Below, in pieces: positions 12,734 to 23,425 of a stretch of DNA of 64,000 nucleotides. The stretch comes from Cliona cf. orientalis (taxonomy: Eukaryota > Porifera > Demospongiae > Clionaida > Clionaidae): contig OZ005690.1 in assembly GCA_963930775.1 (NCBI GenBank), positions 14,685,974 through 14,749,973 on the forward strand, written 5' to 3'. The notes beneath the pieces are model-generated. The model ran no database searches. It had not been told where the DNA came from and saw nothing but the letters and a program-made list of their open reading frames with translations. Position 1 is the first letter of the stretch; each line of letters opens with the position of its first letter. The position numbers and the translations under genes are program-made.

Positions 12734-15700
12734 GCTCTCTCCCTCCACTGATGTTTATTTGATGTACCTCTGTCTTCAGTGAGCATGCTCAGACACATGA
12801 CGATGCTGAGTTGGGCGTGGCCATCAAGCCCCTCCCACTGGAGGATCCCCAGGAGATGTCGTACAACTCCACTCTCACACACTGTCTCAGTGTTGGTAGC
12901 TGGTGGGAGAAAAAAATACGATTACAATCCTAATACACCCACAAGCATGAGTAAGACCCTATTAATCAAAAATCCTCATCATCTACCATATTTAATCTAA
13001 TACTATATACATGTACGTATGGAAAAAAAAATAATTTCAATTTTGAAAAACGTGCGATTTTCTGGTAAAGGTCGTCAATTGCTCCATGTATACATGCATG
13101 TATATGTTATGAGAATTCGTATTTCTTACATTAGATTGGATCATACATATGTACGTCGTATTCGATTAACTACGGTAAGTATATCAAACGAGTAAGCTCC
13201 TAGTTATTAAGTATATAATATTATACAGATGCATGTACATGTACACGTACATGTAGTGTTCTATAGAATAGAAATAATTAAGGTACATACATGTAGCTCA
13301 TTATACTACTGGTGCAGGGTGAGACCCTATTAATTATAGAGCTATTAATATTGTCAACATACCATGCATGAATATCGCAGCCGAGAGCGCTTGTACGATG
13401 TGCACGGCTAGATCAGCGAGTTGACCCCTGCTCGTTAGTCTAAGATCATTGGTTTGCTCCTGAGATGGAGACAGCTCCTTCAGAGCAGTGACTAATATGT
13501 GTAGGCCTCCAATCATCCTCAGCCGACCCTGGGTCGTCCCTGTAATTAGAAGTAACTAAATATATCACATTTAGCCAAAAAGTTTCATTGGACAAAAAAA
13601 ATGAGATTGGCCAAAAAAATTTCCGGGAAAATAATTTTATATTATAGTGTAGCCAAAAAGTTTCATTGGGCAAAAAAAAAGCAAAAAAAAATTTCCGGAA
13701 AAAAAAAATTGGCTTACCGTTGTTGGCAATGCAAGAAGTAATGAAACTAACAGCCGGTCTGAGGACGTCTGGCTGAAGAGGGGATGCCCCTCCAATTAGG
13801 CTCAGGGCTGCCGGGAGAAGCTGTGAACACACACACTGATTCATCTCTGCATGGTGGATAGTGGAGAGAGGAGCAGGGTAAAATTATAACATTATAGAAG
13901 GAGGCAAAGGGGGAAGTATTACCCTCCCCCCCCCTCCGTAAATGGTCCTCCAAATTAATTTGCTGGCCCTCCTAAATTTAGGAAACATTGCTATTGCACC
14001 CCCCCTCCACCCCCCCCCCCCCCCCCCCCCCCCGCTCAAACTGTCTAAATAACTTATCTTTCATGTTGTGAACCTTACTAAATAACTCTCTCCGCAATTC
14101 TTCACAAAAATTCATTTCATTCACAGACATAATTATATTTATTATTATGTACGTGTACCATTTTGAGGGTTATTGTTGGCTGTGCACAGAGCACTGGTGA
14201 TGCTGGTCCACACTTGAAGGCTGCAGGCCACAGCACCACTGCAGCCACCATATACAGCAGCAGCCTCATCACCAGTGATACATGGAGCTGGACTATGATC
14301 TGACTTGGGGAGGGTAGATCTGAGGGGGAGAGAGAGAGAGAGGGAGATAGAGAGAGGGAGGGAGAGTGAAAGAGAGACCACGATACCATATAGCCGGAAA
14401 AATTGGTGGGGAATTAAATTTGGCGGTTTGGCAGTCTGTATTACAACCGCCAAAATTTCCTACTCGCATACATACGTATGGTGATCCCGTACTGAACTGC
14501 CATATTTAAATCCACCAATATTCTATAGCTAGCAATAGTGATTTTGGGCTCAACCGCCAAATTTAATTCCCACCAATATTTCCAGCTACACGGTATTAAT
14601 TTTATAGACCTACTTGAAGACGGTGATGAGCCTATGTAGAAGTCGTTTCTCCCTGGCCATGTTCTGCCCCTGGTAATTACCACTCATTAGACAACCACAC
14701 AAGTAGGCTACGGACGCTATCAGTGCTGGGTTGGGGTTGGTCGATGGAGTGGGCGTGGCTGGTGGGTGTGGCTTCAGCAGCTCCGCCAAGAAGGAGAATA
14801 GCTTGTCGTCACACAGTTTCATTTGGTTGATAACTACAGGAGCAGAAGAGAATTTCACTGTCACAATGAGCTATTACGATTATGACAATAATTATGAGTA
14901 CAATCAATTACGAATACAATTACAAAAGATGTAGATCACGAAATTTTCGCCATTAAAAATTTTTTATCGACAACCTTTTCCGACGAAATTAAACGCACAA
15001 AATATTTTGTGTAATGTACGTCAACTTATACCTATTTTGGTCACTAAAGTCTGGCAACGAAATTTAGACTATGCAAAAAATTTACAATGTACAAGCGAAA
15101 TATTTTACCAGCGAAAATATCCCGATCTACGGTACATTTGTAATCATAATTGTAAATGAAACGCTCGAATATCTCTCTCCCTCCTCCTCCCTCAGCAAAA
15201 AAAAAAAAAAAAAAAATTTGTCGTACCATTTTTCTCTGCTGCACAGCCGAGTGTGTATAGAGAGGCTTGCTGGACACATGTGAAGCCAGTGCTATAGAGA
15301 AGATCAAAAACATAAGAGAGAGCTCCAGTTACTCGAAATAAATCACGAGACTGACCTAAGAAGAACGATGAAATGAGAGTACAATGTTATAATACTTATT
15401 ATGTATATGTAGAGGGGGTGGGGGGTAAAAAGATAATACCGTATAGCCAGAAATATTGGCGGGAATTAAATTTGGCGGTTGAGCCCAAAATCACTATTGC
15501 AAGAATATTAGCAGATTTAAATTTGGCGGTTTGGTACGGGATCGCCGTACGTATATTATATGCGAGTAGGAAAATTTAATTTGGTGGTTGTAACATAGAC
15601 CACCAAACCGCCAAATTTTCCAGCTATACGGTAATATCCCCTAAATTTCTGAAGTGACATTGTTCTCAGTTGCTATCTGCATGAAACAAACGAAGATTCT

Positions 15701-15946
15701 TTGTGGACAACTTAACTGTTTTTGCCCTGAGGAGGATGACTATATCGAAACGTCGGCAAGTTTTACCGAACAGTTAAGTTGTCCGCAAAGAATCTTCGTT
15801 TAATTGTTCCCTAAATTAATTTCTGTCTTACTTGAGTGTGCACACATGGTGGCCAAGGTGGTGAGAGCTTGACGCTGGCTAGAGGCACAGTCACGCTGGA
15901 AATGAAGACAGTCCAAGAGAAGACGAATATCATCCTCTATGTCTAT

Positions 15947-15998
<52 letters not shown>

Positions 15999-16157
15999 GC
16001 GTTCCTTGATGCTCTAATTTTAATTTTTATATCAAAACTTAATTACAATTGTCTCACCAGTTTTCTTGTCACTATCTTTTTCAGTACTAGTCTCCTGGCC
16101 CATAAAGTTGCACCCCCTCCCTTTCTCTCTCGCCGTAGCTCCAACGGCTTTCTCCAT
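6663..16157 (-). CDS. TERB1: TERB1, telomere repeats-binding bouquet formation protein 1
   Basis: Twelve coding exons on the minus strand, all in phase: 16157-16058 (ATG), 15942-15832, 15355-15227, 14833-14614, 14319-14159, 13846-13718, 13539-13363, 12899-12768, 12419-12240, 11598-11408, 11057-7332, 6860-6663 (TGA). The product is about 1817 residues, far longer than mammalian TERB1 (about 730). The N-terminal ~450 residues are armadillo-like and carry family landmarks: DDIRLLLDCLHFQ, QQASLYTLGCAAEKN, ALCTANNNPQN, EMNQCVCSQLLP. A Cys-rich stretch at about residues 1107-1146 (CLACKP, NSRNFIQMM, TCAYHR) matches the conserved region before the Myb domain in vertebrate TERB1, which I take to be the TERB2-binding segment. 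The C-terminal Myb-like domain is about residues 1766-1814 (W1768, W1787, Y1809). In animals TERB1 joins TERB2 and MAJIN to tether meiotic telomeres to the nuclear envelope. The long middle is low-complexity, with in-frame duplications. It diverges from API5. Confidence 0.88.
7104..7305. mobile_element. MITE-like element, family E copy 1
   Basis: About 200 bp with termini TACCTTAGGGCTATGATT and TGTCCTTAAGGTA and internal GCGGGTACAAATTTTAGCG-type arms. It nearly fills the last TERB1 intron (6861-7331). Confidence 0.75.
7935..8065 (-). repeat. Intragenic duplication in TERB1, copy 1
   Basis: About 130 bp almost identical to 10149-10279, lying 2214 bp away (exactly 738 codons), so both copies keep the same frame. 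Both encode MGSNDANQGRGHLLKTHQS and flanking residues. Confidence 0.9.
10149..10279 (-). repeat. Intragenic duplication in TERB1, copy 2
   Basis: Partner of 7935-8065, with the same reading frame and only scattered substitutions. It probably arose by a recent in-frame duplicative event inside the large exon. Confidence 0.9.
10284..10493 (-). repeat. Two tandem 105-bp units in the TERB1 coding exon
   Basis: Two adjacent units of 105 bp (35 codons), each encoding an RGCPLVxHES...CEQ motif. The period is a multiple of three, so the frame is kept. Confidence 0.85.
11148..11342. mobile_element. MITE-like element, family E copy 2
   Basis: About 195 bp with termini TACCTTATGGCTATGATT and GTCCTTAAGGTA, in the TERB1 intron between exons 10 and 11. 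Confidence 0.75.
11881..12103. repeat. Minisatellite with a 72-bp period
   Basis: Three units marked by CCCTTGTCGCTG at 11921, 11993 and 12065, each followed by TAC/ACC-rich subrepeats of the form ACTAACTTTACCAAC. In TERB1 intron 9. The leucine/threonine-rich plus-strand frames through it are repeat artefacts. Confidence 0.9.
12104..12245 (-). repeat. 57-bp tandem repeat that duplicates a splice donor
   Basis: Units marked by GACCAGCGTA at 12167 and 12224. The right unit contains the real donor of TERB1 exon 9 (minus strand AATG|GTAAGATACGCTGG). The left unit contains a near copy, TTGGTAAGCTACGCTGG, at about 12185-12170. Read-through translation gives Gly-Lys-Val/Ile repeats. Confidence 0.8.
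12462..12606. mobile_element. MITE-like element, family B copy 1
   Basis: Termini TACCGTATAGCCGGAAAATT and TTTCCGGCTATACGGTA with internal TTTGGCGGTTTGG / AACCGCCAAATTTAATTCC arms. In TERB1 intron 8. Three more copies are at 14384, 15437 and 61851. Confidence 0.85.
12643..12733 (+). repeat. Long CT microsatellite
   Basis: About 90 bp of nearly uninterrupted CT on the plus strand. Read as GA in the sense of TERB1, it lies about 35 bases past the donor of exon 8. Confidence 0.95.
12984..13176. mobile_element. MITE-like element, family C copy 2
   Basis: Termini TACCATATTTAATCTAATAC and GTATTCGATTAACTACGGTA, core TTTCTGGTAAAGGTCGTCAA. In a TERB1 intron. Confidence 0.8.
13980..14033 (+). repeat. 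C-rich homopolymer tract
   Basis: Poly-C with few interruptions, ending in about 24 uninterrupted C (14010-14033). In a TERB1 intron. Confidence 0.9.
14384..14595. mobile_element. MITE-like element, family B copy 2
   Basis: Starts TACCATATAGCCGGAAAAAT and ends CAGCTACACGGTA, with the family's inverted GGCGGT / ACCGCC arms. Lies between TERB1 exons 4 and 5. Confidence 0.8.
14928..15133. mobile_element. MITE-like element, family F copy 1
   Basis: Matches 22149-22334 in inverted orientation, sharing CGAAAATATCCCGATCTACG, TATTTTGGTCACTAAAGTCT and CACAAAATATTTTG-like blocks. In a TERB1 intron. Confidence 0.75.
15437..15633. mobile_element. MITE-like element, family B copy 3
   Basis: Termini TACCGTATAGCCAGAAATAT and TTTTCCAGCTATACGGTA, with the internal block AAATTTGGCGGTTGAGCCC. 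Lies between TERB1 exons 2 and 3. Confidence 0.85.
15687..15801. repeat. Inverted repeat with ~34-bp arms
   Basis: Arms contain CGAAGATTCTTTGTGGACAA and TTGTCCGCAAAGAATCTTCG, with a roughly 47-bp loop containing ATCGAAACGTCGGCAAG. A similar loop theme (ACGTTTCGACCA) is in the inverted repeat at 27305-27412. Confidence 0.85.
15950..15995 (+). repeat. GA microsatellite at a splice acceptor of TERB1
   Basis: Pure (GA)n on the plus strand, reading as CT in TERB1 sense, ending 7 bases from the acceptor of coding exon 2 (15942). Confidence 0.95.
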
Positions 16158-16583
16158 CTCGCAAATCGGAACTTAATTTCGCGTCTTCCAGCTTGCAAAC
16201 TCTGAAAGGAGAAATAAATACAGCTGTTGATGCGTTTTGTATTCGCGGGTAAAGGCGGCGCGCGCATCTAGTGCACATGCGCACTTTGGTTCTCTTTCAA
16301 AGGAGATGTAAATACTGTTCAGTTGGCCATTTTCGCATCAATTTTGTACAAAATATACCTTACTATCTGTGGATATCGGATTTACCTTAGATTTCATGTT
16401 TTGAACTTGATTACGGCATTCTCTCTGTGAACTCGAACAGTTGGTATTTAGGTAATGGTCGCCAGCCATTCACTGTCATGTGATAGTCACATGACCAAAT
16501 GGTACACATGGTCTTGGAAAAAAGCTGGGCGGGTAAGCAGCTCTTTTGAAGATCTTGAGAAGGAGCGACCACTATAAGTCAAG
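16158..16583. promoter_or_regulatory. Divergent promoter interval TERB1/API5
   Basis: 426 bp between the two start codons, with no gene. GC-rich around 16250-16285 (GGCGGCGCGCGC, then GTGCACATGCGCAC, which resembles an NRF-1 half-palindrome). A minus-strand CTCCTTTCAG near 16205 could be the acceptor of a 5'-UTR intron of TERB1. No clear TATA box. Confidence 0.6.
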
Positions 16584-19500
16584 ATGACTAGTGCCGGGAT
16601 TGAAGATCTCTACAAAAACTACGGCCTTCTTGCCGATGCTGGAGAGAACATCTCCCAAGTAAGCTTTTAAGCTTTGTATCTGAGCTAGCCTCGAACCCCA
16701 GGCCCTCTTCGTTCGAGGACTAGATCTTGTAGGCGGATGAACCATAGATTATATAATCCATGGGTGAACTATAAGCTTTTGATACCTCGTTTTGAAAAGG
16801 GCTTACAGTAATGTCACCCCCTACAGTATTTTTAATAGGTGGTATCAGGATTCTGTGTTTGAAAAGTGTACAAAAATTATCCCCTAAAATGAAGACCCTC
16901 CTTTAATTGGAACCAATATTCATGGCTTGATCCATATTATTTTCTCATTTACCCTAAAATTGAGGATGCCCCTTTAATGATGTGTATCGTCTTTCTCTCT
17001 CTAGAATGAAGAAGCGTACAAGAACATCATCAAGGCGTCAAAAGGTTCTACTGGTGAGAAGAAGCTAGCCCCCGGATTCATCACCAAGTTCCTTCGTCAC
17101 TTCCCCTCCCTCCATAACGAGGCAATTGATGCCATGGTCGACCTCATCGAAGATGAAGACGTACAGGTGAGTCAGTCGGCATGTGGTCACATGACTATCA
17201 TGTGATCTACATGTACACAAACTGCACGTATATTCAAGTGGTGAAGTAGTGGTGCAGATCGAAATTTGCTGATTAAGCACTTTATGTATTATGGGTGGCT
17301 CGTACCGTCTTTGCATGTAACATTGCAAATTTTGATTAGTTCAGAATTTTTTTGTTTTCAGATTCGTCGCCTGGCGATCAAGAGTCTGCCGGACATCTGC
17401 CGAGGGGCTACTGACACGACCCTCTGTACAAAGGTCGCAGATCTGCTGACTCAGCTGCTACTGTCAGGTATGTATCGTATAATATGTAGGATAGAGAGAG
17501 AGGGGAGAGAGAGAAAGAGAGATGGAAAGAGAGGGGGGGAGGGAGGTGAGAGAAAGGAGAGGGGGTGGAGGGAGAGAGCGAGAATTCACTTTACTGGCTG
17601 GCCGTATTTCTAAAGGAAAAATTGACAAACTTCTTAAGTCAAGATCTATGCAAGTTACGATTTCAAACTAGTAATCACACACACATAATAATAATATTAT
17701 ACAAGCATTTATTGACCCACACACACACACACACTCAGAGGACAGTGTGGACCTCGGGCTGGTCAAGACAAGCATGTCTTCCGTTCTGCTGATGGACGCT
17801 CAGAGCGCCATGGCCGGCATTTTCGACCAAATCTGTGGTGAAGATGAGTCGATCAGAGAGAAGGGCTTGGAGTACATTAGCACCTCTCTGGTTCAAATGA
17901 GACACAAGCTGTTCATCCCTCACCCGGAGAATGAGAAATTTCTAGTCGAAATGATTAAAAAGGTGAATACCGTACAACAAATCTAGTGACCAAGTGCTTT
18001 TTATGATGACGACCTTTACCAAATCTATTGACCATTTTATGCGGGAGTTGTATGTGTAATAATAGCAGCTACATTATGTAATTTTTATAATTTTTGACCT
18101 TTGACTCAGGTGCTTCTGGACGTGACTGGGGAGGAGTTTGAGACGCTGATGGATGTGCTGAGTCGGCTAAATTACATCACGACAGAGGAGGGTTCTCAGC
18201 AGGTGGCGGCACTCATCAGCGACCAGGCGGAGCTAAACACAGACTTCCAGGTACCTCCCTCTCCCTCTCTCTCCCTCTCTCTCTCGCTAAGTTGTGACTG
18301 TAATTTTGAGTTGTCATGTGATTGTCATGTGACTTTAGGCTGAGGATGAGGACAGTGTCGACAAGTTCATCTCTTGCTTTAGACAAGCCATCAAGTTCTC
18401 AAAGGTACTTTCTTCGTAATTCTCTACGACTTGATCATTTCAGTAGACCCCAAGCAATCTAATCGTTGGAGTATGCCCCTAGTAATCTTCCTATTAATTA
18501 ATCCCTTAGGTTGGTTCAGTGGTTCTCCATTTATGGAGTAATCTATATACCGTGTTTATGCTAATAGAACGCAAGCTAAAAGAATAATTACCATTTAACT
18601 TTAGCGTGATTTTCTGGTAAAGATCGTCAAACTCCAATCCTAGAACATGAATTTTCTTGCACTAATTAGATCTTGCGTTTTATTTTGCACAAACATGGTA
18701 GCTCTCTCTGAGTCGAGTGTGCCCCTACTAATCATCTTCATAATTAACCCCCCTCCCCCCTTCAGGTTGGATCGGTGGTGTCCCCGTTCATAGAGTACCT
18801 GAGCTGCAAGATCCTTCCCTCCCTCTCCAAGGTGGGCCAGCAAGAGACTAGACAGGAGCTACTCCAACTCTTGGCCGAGGGTTGTCTCTACCCAGTATCA
18901 GAGGAGGCTACTGAGAAGTGTCTTGAACCTGTCTTCACAGCTCTACTGGTAAGGGAAGACTAGGGGCCATGTAGGGTACCCCCTTCAGTGCTGCCAAAGA
19001 TTAGAATTTATCCTAATATTAGGATTTGTGTGCAGCAATTTTGCTTCATTAGCATATGCAAATTAGGAATTTTAGGATTTTATAGCCTTCTACTCCCATA
19101 AGGTACAGTGTTTTCCGTGATTACATGTAGTATCTCAGGATTTGGGGTATATTTCTTAGGATTTATTGTCGAAAGATTATGGCAGCCCTGCTCCTTTGTG
19201 CTACTGATAAGTGTCTTTACAGCTCTATATACTGGTAAGGGAAGACTAGGGGACATGTAGGGTACCCCCTTTGTGACAGTGAAATGTACTAATGGTGAGG
19301 GGTATCCTAATATCCCCCTCTTTTCCAAAAAAACAGGAAATTTTCTGTCTTTAGTACCGTGTATATGCTAGTAGAACACATGATCTAATAATTAGCACAA
19401 GAAAATTTGCATTCTAGAATTTTTGTAATGTAGAATATGACGACCTTTACCAGAAAATCGCACAAAAGTTAAAATCGTAATAGCTTGCGTTCCATTAGCA

Positions 19501-22500
19501 TAAACACGGTACTTTAGTACAAAAATTGTTATGAGCATTGAAGCCCCATCCATCCATTCATAATACTGCGCTATCTTCAATCTATGAACTATTGCAAACA
19601 CTGCATTTTTGTAACTTGATCCCAGCAACACAGAGGTTGGTTGAATCTGAAATCCTCATCGTCAATTGCTGATAACCCGATACCCCTTACTAACTCCTGA
19701 TGAAAGCTCGTTCGTGCGAATATACAAGTTTAATGAAAATAAACACTAGCTGGACAAGAATGCACATTTTTTCCCCAACTCAAACTATAAAAGTGCTCAA
19801 ATTCACACACTCACTCGCTTGATGGTGAGCAGCTACCTCAAAAAGCTGTGTACTTCGTGAGAAATGAACTTGAAGAAAGCACCCCCTCCTCCCACCTTGT
19901 TAGTGAATCACCCTGGTTTTGTGAAGGTAGCCCCCCTCCCTCCCTCCCTCTCCCTCTTGTAATCGAAGCATAAACAACCTTTCTTTTTGAAGTAGGGACT
20001 TCATCTCTCTCTCTCTTGTAATAAACCTCTTTGAAGAAAAGCTACCATCATCCCTTGGTAGCAGTTACCATAGCAACATAATCTTCAACCCCAAATCGTG
20101 GGATAGTTAGAGCCGGATGATAGTGGGTCATTAGTACATGTATGTTAACGGGTCAGTAGTCACTGCTACCAAAATAGTTAGATGTTGGTTTCGTAATTCT
20201 ACTCGCAGCTTCATAGAATATACGAAACCAACATCTAACTATCATTTGTGGCAGTCCCAGGTAGAAATCGAATATTATTCCGCTTTTAATTGGGTTAATT
20301 AAATCAATTATATTTTTAACATCTCTGGATCATTTAGTCCCAAATTTTAGATACTTATTCTAAGGTGATTATAGTATCTTTAAACTAAATGTGAAGTTCT
20401 GGGATGCTACCATTCCTGAGTTATGAAGCTTCAAATTCAAAAAAGTGGTCAAAATTGACTAGGAATAATATTTGATTTCTACCTGGGACTGCCACATTTG
20501 TAATTAAAGCCTTGAACACTATTCCAGTTGAGAACTAGTACCATGTACATGTACTGTATGTGTGTTCGTATATTATGCACACTAAATTGTACGATTGATA
20601 CGATATTTCATTTTTTTTCTGTGGGAATGGTTCTTATCTCGGTGATCAATAATTGTGTGCCATTTTGAGATTGTTTGGGAGACAATGCCATCAAACACAT
20701 CAACAAACAACTACTTTCATGTTTGTTCATAATAATATTATAATATGATGATGTCCGTTTTGATGAAATTTGGGGCTACACACATGGCTCAATCAAAAAG
20801 CTAAATCCCGTATACTTTTCGGCAAACTCAAGATTGGATATTTGTCATGATATTGATAGCTACGAGATTCGCTAGATTGTGTTGCACCAATCTGACATTA
20901 TTTCTCTCAATGAAAAATAACTCATCATAATGCCTCTCAATGCAAGATAATGCCAGATTGGTGCAACGCGATCCTACCGTACTTAATCTAATACTACGTA
21001 TGGAAAAAAATAATTTCAGTTTTGAAAAAACGCGCGTTTTTCTGGTAAAGGTCGTCAATCGCTCCATATATACACGTTATGAGAATTCGTGAAATGCTAA
21101 TTTCTTACGTTAGATTAGATCATACGTTGTATTCGATTAACTACGGTATATACTTGTATGGAAAAAGTTTATATGCAAGTTTTTTGATTGTAGGGGTATA
21201 TGCCTCTCCCCCCGGCCGACGAGGGGGAACAGCCAAAATTGGAGTTCTCTGTCGTGGAGTGCCTGCTGTTTTCGTTCCACCATCTGGTAAAGGGTCGTCA
21301 CGTTGCCTTCCTCACGGCTGATGAGAATACTGACAGACTCAAAGACTTCAGACAAAGGTCAGTAGAGGTCAAACACTTGTACCTCTGAGGGAAAAAAACC
21401 TCATGGAGAGGATTTTCCGATCCTACCTAGAAATCTTGAATATTGATTAGGGAGATTTGCCAAAATTTTGAGTTGTTTTTATTCTTTGTAACTAGCTTGA
21501 CTGTTATGTTGTATAATTTTTCCAGGTTGCAGTACTTTGCCCGAGGGTCACAGACGTACCACGCCCAGCTGACGGCCGCACTCAAGGGAAAGAACGCCCT
21601 CGAACTCAAGGATGAACAAGTGAGAAATAATTTATTGTCACACTTCTTATATGACATTGTATGCGTGTGCTACGCTGGACGTGGTTTTTCAACAAGACAT
21701 AACAAGATTGTTTAACTCTTGTTCGCGTGTCTTCTGTTATCGGTATGTGAATGAAGAGTGTTAGTGTGCTCATTAACAACTGACACACAGAGAGCGACAC
21801 TATATTATTTTGTAAGAGCGCATGATTTGATTTTTTTGTCCCCCCTCCCCCTTTCTCTCTCTCCCCCTCCCCCTCTCTCCCTCTCCCTCTCTCTCTCCCT
21901 CTCTCTCCCCCCTCCCCCCCCTCTCTCTCTCTCTCCCACTCTTTGCCCCCCCCCTCTCTCTCCCCAGAATAAGCTTCGCAGCATAGCTCTGAAGACGACA
22001 GCCAACATCACCGCTCTCATTAAAGATTTCTTCCACAACCCACCAGCGCTCAAGACTGTCGTACTCCTCTCCTGGGGTGCAAAGGTCAGACACCTGTCAC
22101 AATGTGCATTCAATATCTCTAGCACTACCATTTCAACAAGGCACCAAATACTGTAGATCGGGATATTTTTGCCGATAAAATATTTCGCATAGTCTAAATT
22201 TCATCACCAGACTTTAGTGACCAAAATAGGTACATTATGTATAGGTCGACATACGTTGCACAAAATATTTCGCATGTTTAATTTTCATCGGAAAAGGTCA
22301 TGGACGGAAATTTTTTATCTTCGCATTCTATGGTACTCCATATTGCTGTGTTTCATGCTGACAGTGCATAATTTGGGGCATGGGGAAAGTATATAATGTA
22401 TCTGCATGGATGGCTGGAGTCTTCTTCTTTGGGGATGATCACAGTTCATGAGCTTTTGGGGGAACCCCTGGAAATATTATTTAATAAAGAAGAGGTGATG

Positions 22501-23425
22501 ATGAGAAAGAGTACACGTGTGTGTGTGTGTGTGGAGAGAGTGCTTTGCAGGAGGTAGAGTACAGCTGTCTTATCACGGAGATCGCTAAAGGAGAGAGAGA
22601 GAGAGAAGAGAGTGAGAGCAGGGGGGTTGGAGGGTTGAGGGGTCATTAGTTACCTAATGGGTGCCCTCACGATGCCGCCAACGCCAGGGCCACCCATGGA
22701 TATTGCTTTTTCTTATCTATGTTTACAAGCAATACTGTATAGCGGGAAATTTTCAAGGGAGAAAACCTTTACGACTTTTACGATTAAAGTTTTACAGCCA
22801 CCTGTGAAAGTTTTCTCCACGACATTTTAGGCATGCCACGTTCATCTGTGCGATCATGCATTTAATATTTCATGAAATGCTCCCTTCTTACCGATCCGTG
22901 AAAGTTTTCTCCCTTGAAAGCTTCCCATTATACAGTATTTATTGTCATGGATGCAAAATTAATATTAATGATATGATTACGAAATGAATTTCTGCACTGA
23001 AATTTTTTATGTGAAATACGTACATGTATATAATTTTATTTTTCCGTCCTTAGAAGTCGGACAGTGCTCCTGGAGGTCAACCTCGCAAGCGGCTAAGTTC
23101 AGAGGGCACGGGGGCAGCAGCGGCCGGAGCCACACCCGCCAAACGAAAACCGTCTCCAATCCGATTCGACGCTGGACCTACATCAGCCTCTAGCCCCGCC
23201 CAACAGCAGAAACGAGAGTCACAGAGCATGTACACCGTGCCCCGAGATCGGTACAGCAAGAAGCTCGCGAATGGAGCCAACTTTGAATCTTATCAGGGAG
23301 GAGGAGGAGGTGGAGGGTGGAGGGGAGGGAGAGGAGGAAGGGGGCGTGGTTTCAGAGGAGGTGGTGGGCGTGGCTTCAGAGGTGGGCGTGGTCGAAGAAG
23401 AGGAGCTGGTTCGTGGAGAGTATAG
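16584..23425 (+). CDS. API5: Apoptosis inhibitor 5 (API5/AAC-11)
   Basis: Eleven exons, phase-consistent: 16584-16658, 17005-17166, 17362-17467, 17739-17962, 18110-18250, 18339-18404, 18766-18948, 21194-21357, 21526-21619, 21968-22084, 23054-23425 (TAG). About 567 residues against about 524 in human. HEAT/ARM-type helical repeats fill residues 1-~445; landmarks shared with human API5 are IEDLYKNYGLLADA, FITKFLRHFP, LLDVTGEEFE, YMPLPP, VVECLLFSFHHL, LQYFARG and ALIKDFFHNPP. The C-terminus has a KRKPSP-type basic nuclear signal and a Gly-Arg-rich RGG tail, as in vertebrates. Family members are nuclear, oppose E2F1-linked apoptosis and bind Acinus, the RGG tail suggesting RNA contact. Start chosen because ATG opens the conserved MTSAGIEDLYKNYG. 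Identification is very secure; the detailed role here is inferred from the family. Confidence 0.96.
18548..18700. mobile_element. MITE-like element, family D copy 1
   Basis: Termini TACCGTGTTTATGCTAATAG and TGCACAAACATGGTA, with the internal core TTTTCTGGTAAAGATCGTCA. In API5 intron 6. Confidence 0.8.
19355..19511. mobile_element. MITE-like element, family D copy 2
   Basis: Family D in the opposite orientation to copy 1: ends TACCGTGTATATGCTAGTAG and CATTAGCATAAACACGGTA. In API5 intron 7. Confidence 0.8.
20174..20494. repeat. Two adjacent inverted repeats in API5 intron 7
   Basis: First: TAGTTAGATGTTGGTTTCGT at 20176 and its complement ending near 20243. Second: GGCAGTCCCAGGTAGAAATC at 20252 and GATTTCTACCTGGGACTGCC near 20474-20493. 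The second has the size and shape of a MITE of about 245 bp. Confidence 0.8.
20856..20971. repeat. Inverted repeat abutting a family C element
   Basis: Arms contain GTTGCACCAATCTGACATTA and AATGCCAGATTGGTGCAAC. The right arm runs almost directly into the family C element at 20975. Confidence 0.75.
20975..21148. mobile_element. MITE-like element, family C copy 3
   Basis: Termini TACCGTACTTAATCTAATAC and GTATTCGATTAACTACGGTA, core TTCTGGTAAAGGTCGTCAAT. Ends 46 bp before API5 exon 8. Confidence 0.85.
21840..21966 (+). repeat. CT/C-rich tract at an API5 splice acceptor
   Basis: About 125 bp of almost pure pyrimidine ending at CCCCAG, the acceptor of exon 10 (21968). Confidence 0.92.
22149..22334. 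mobile_element. MITE-like element, family F copy 2
   Basis: Starts TACTGTAGATCGGGATATTT and ends ATCTTCGCATTCTATGGTA; matches 14928-15133. In API5 intron 10. Confidence 0.75.
22733..22938. mobile_element. MITE-like element, family G
   Basis: About 205 bp with ends ACTGTATAGCGGGAAATTTT and CTTCCCATTATACAGTA and internal GAAAGTTTTCTCC repeats in both orientations. One copy seen. In API5 intron 10. Confidence 0.7.

Noticed and set aside
20064..20077. X-box GTTACCATAGCAAC in API5 intron 7
   Set aside because: It is a better motif match than the SPAG6 site but lies about 3.5 kb from any start codon, and the same 14-mer occurs in FAM193 coding sequence (4426), so chance is likely.
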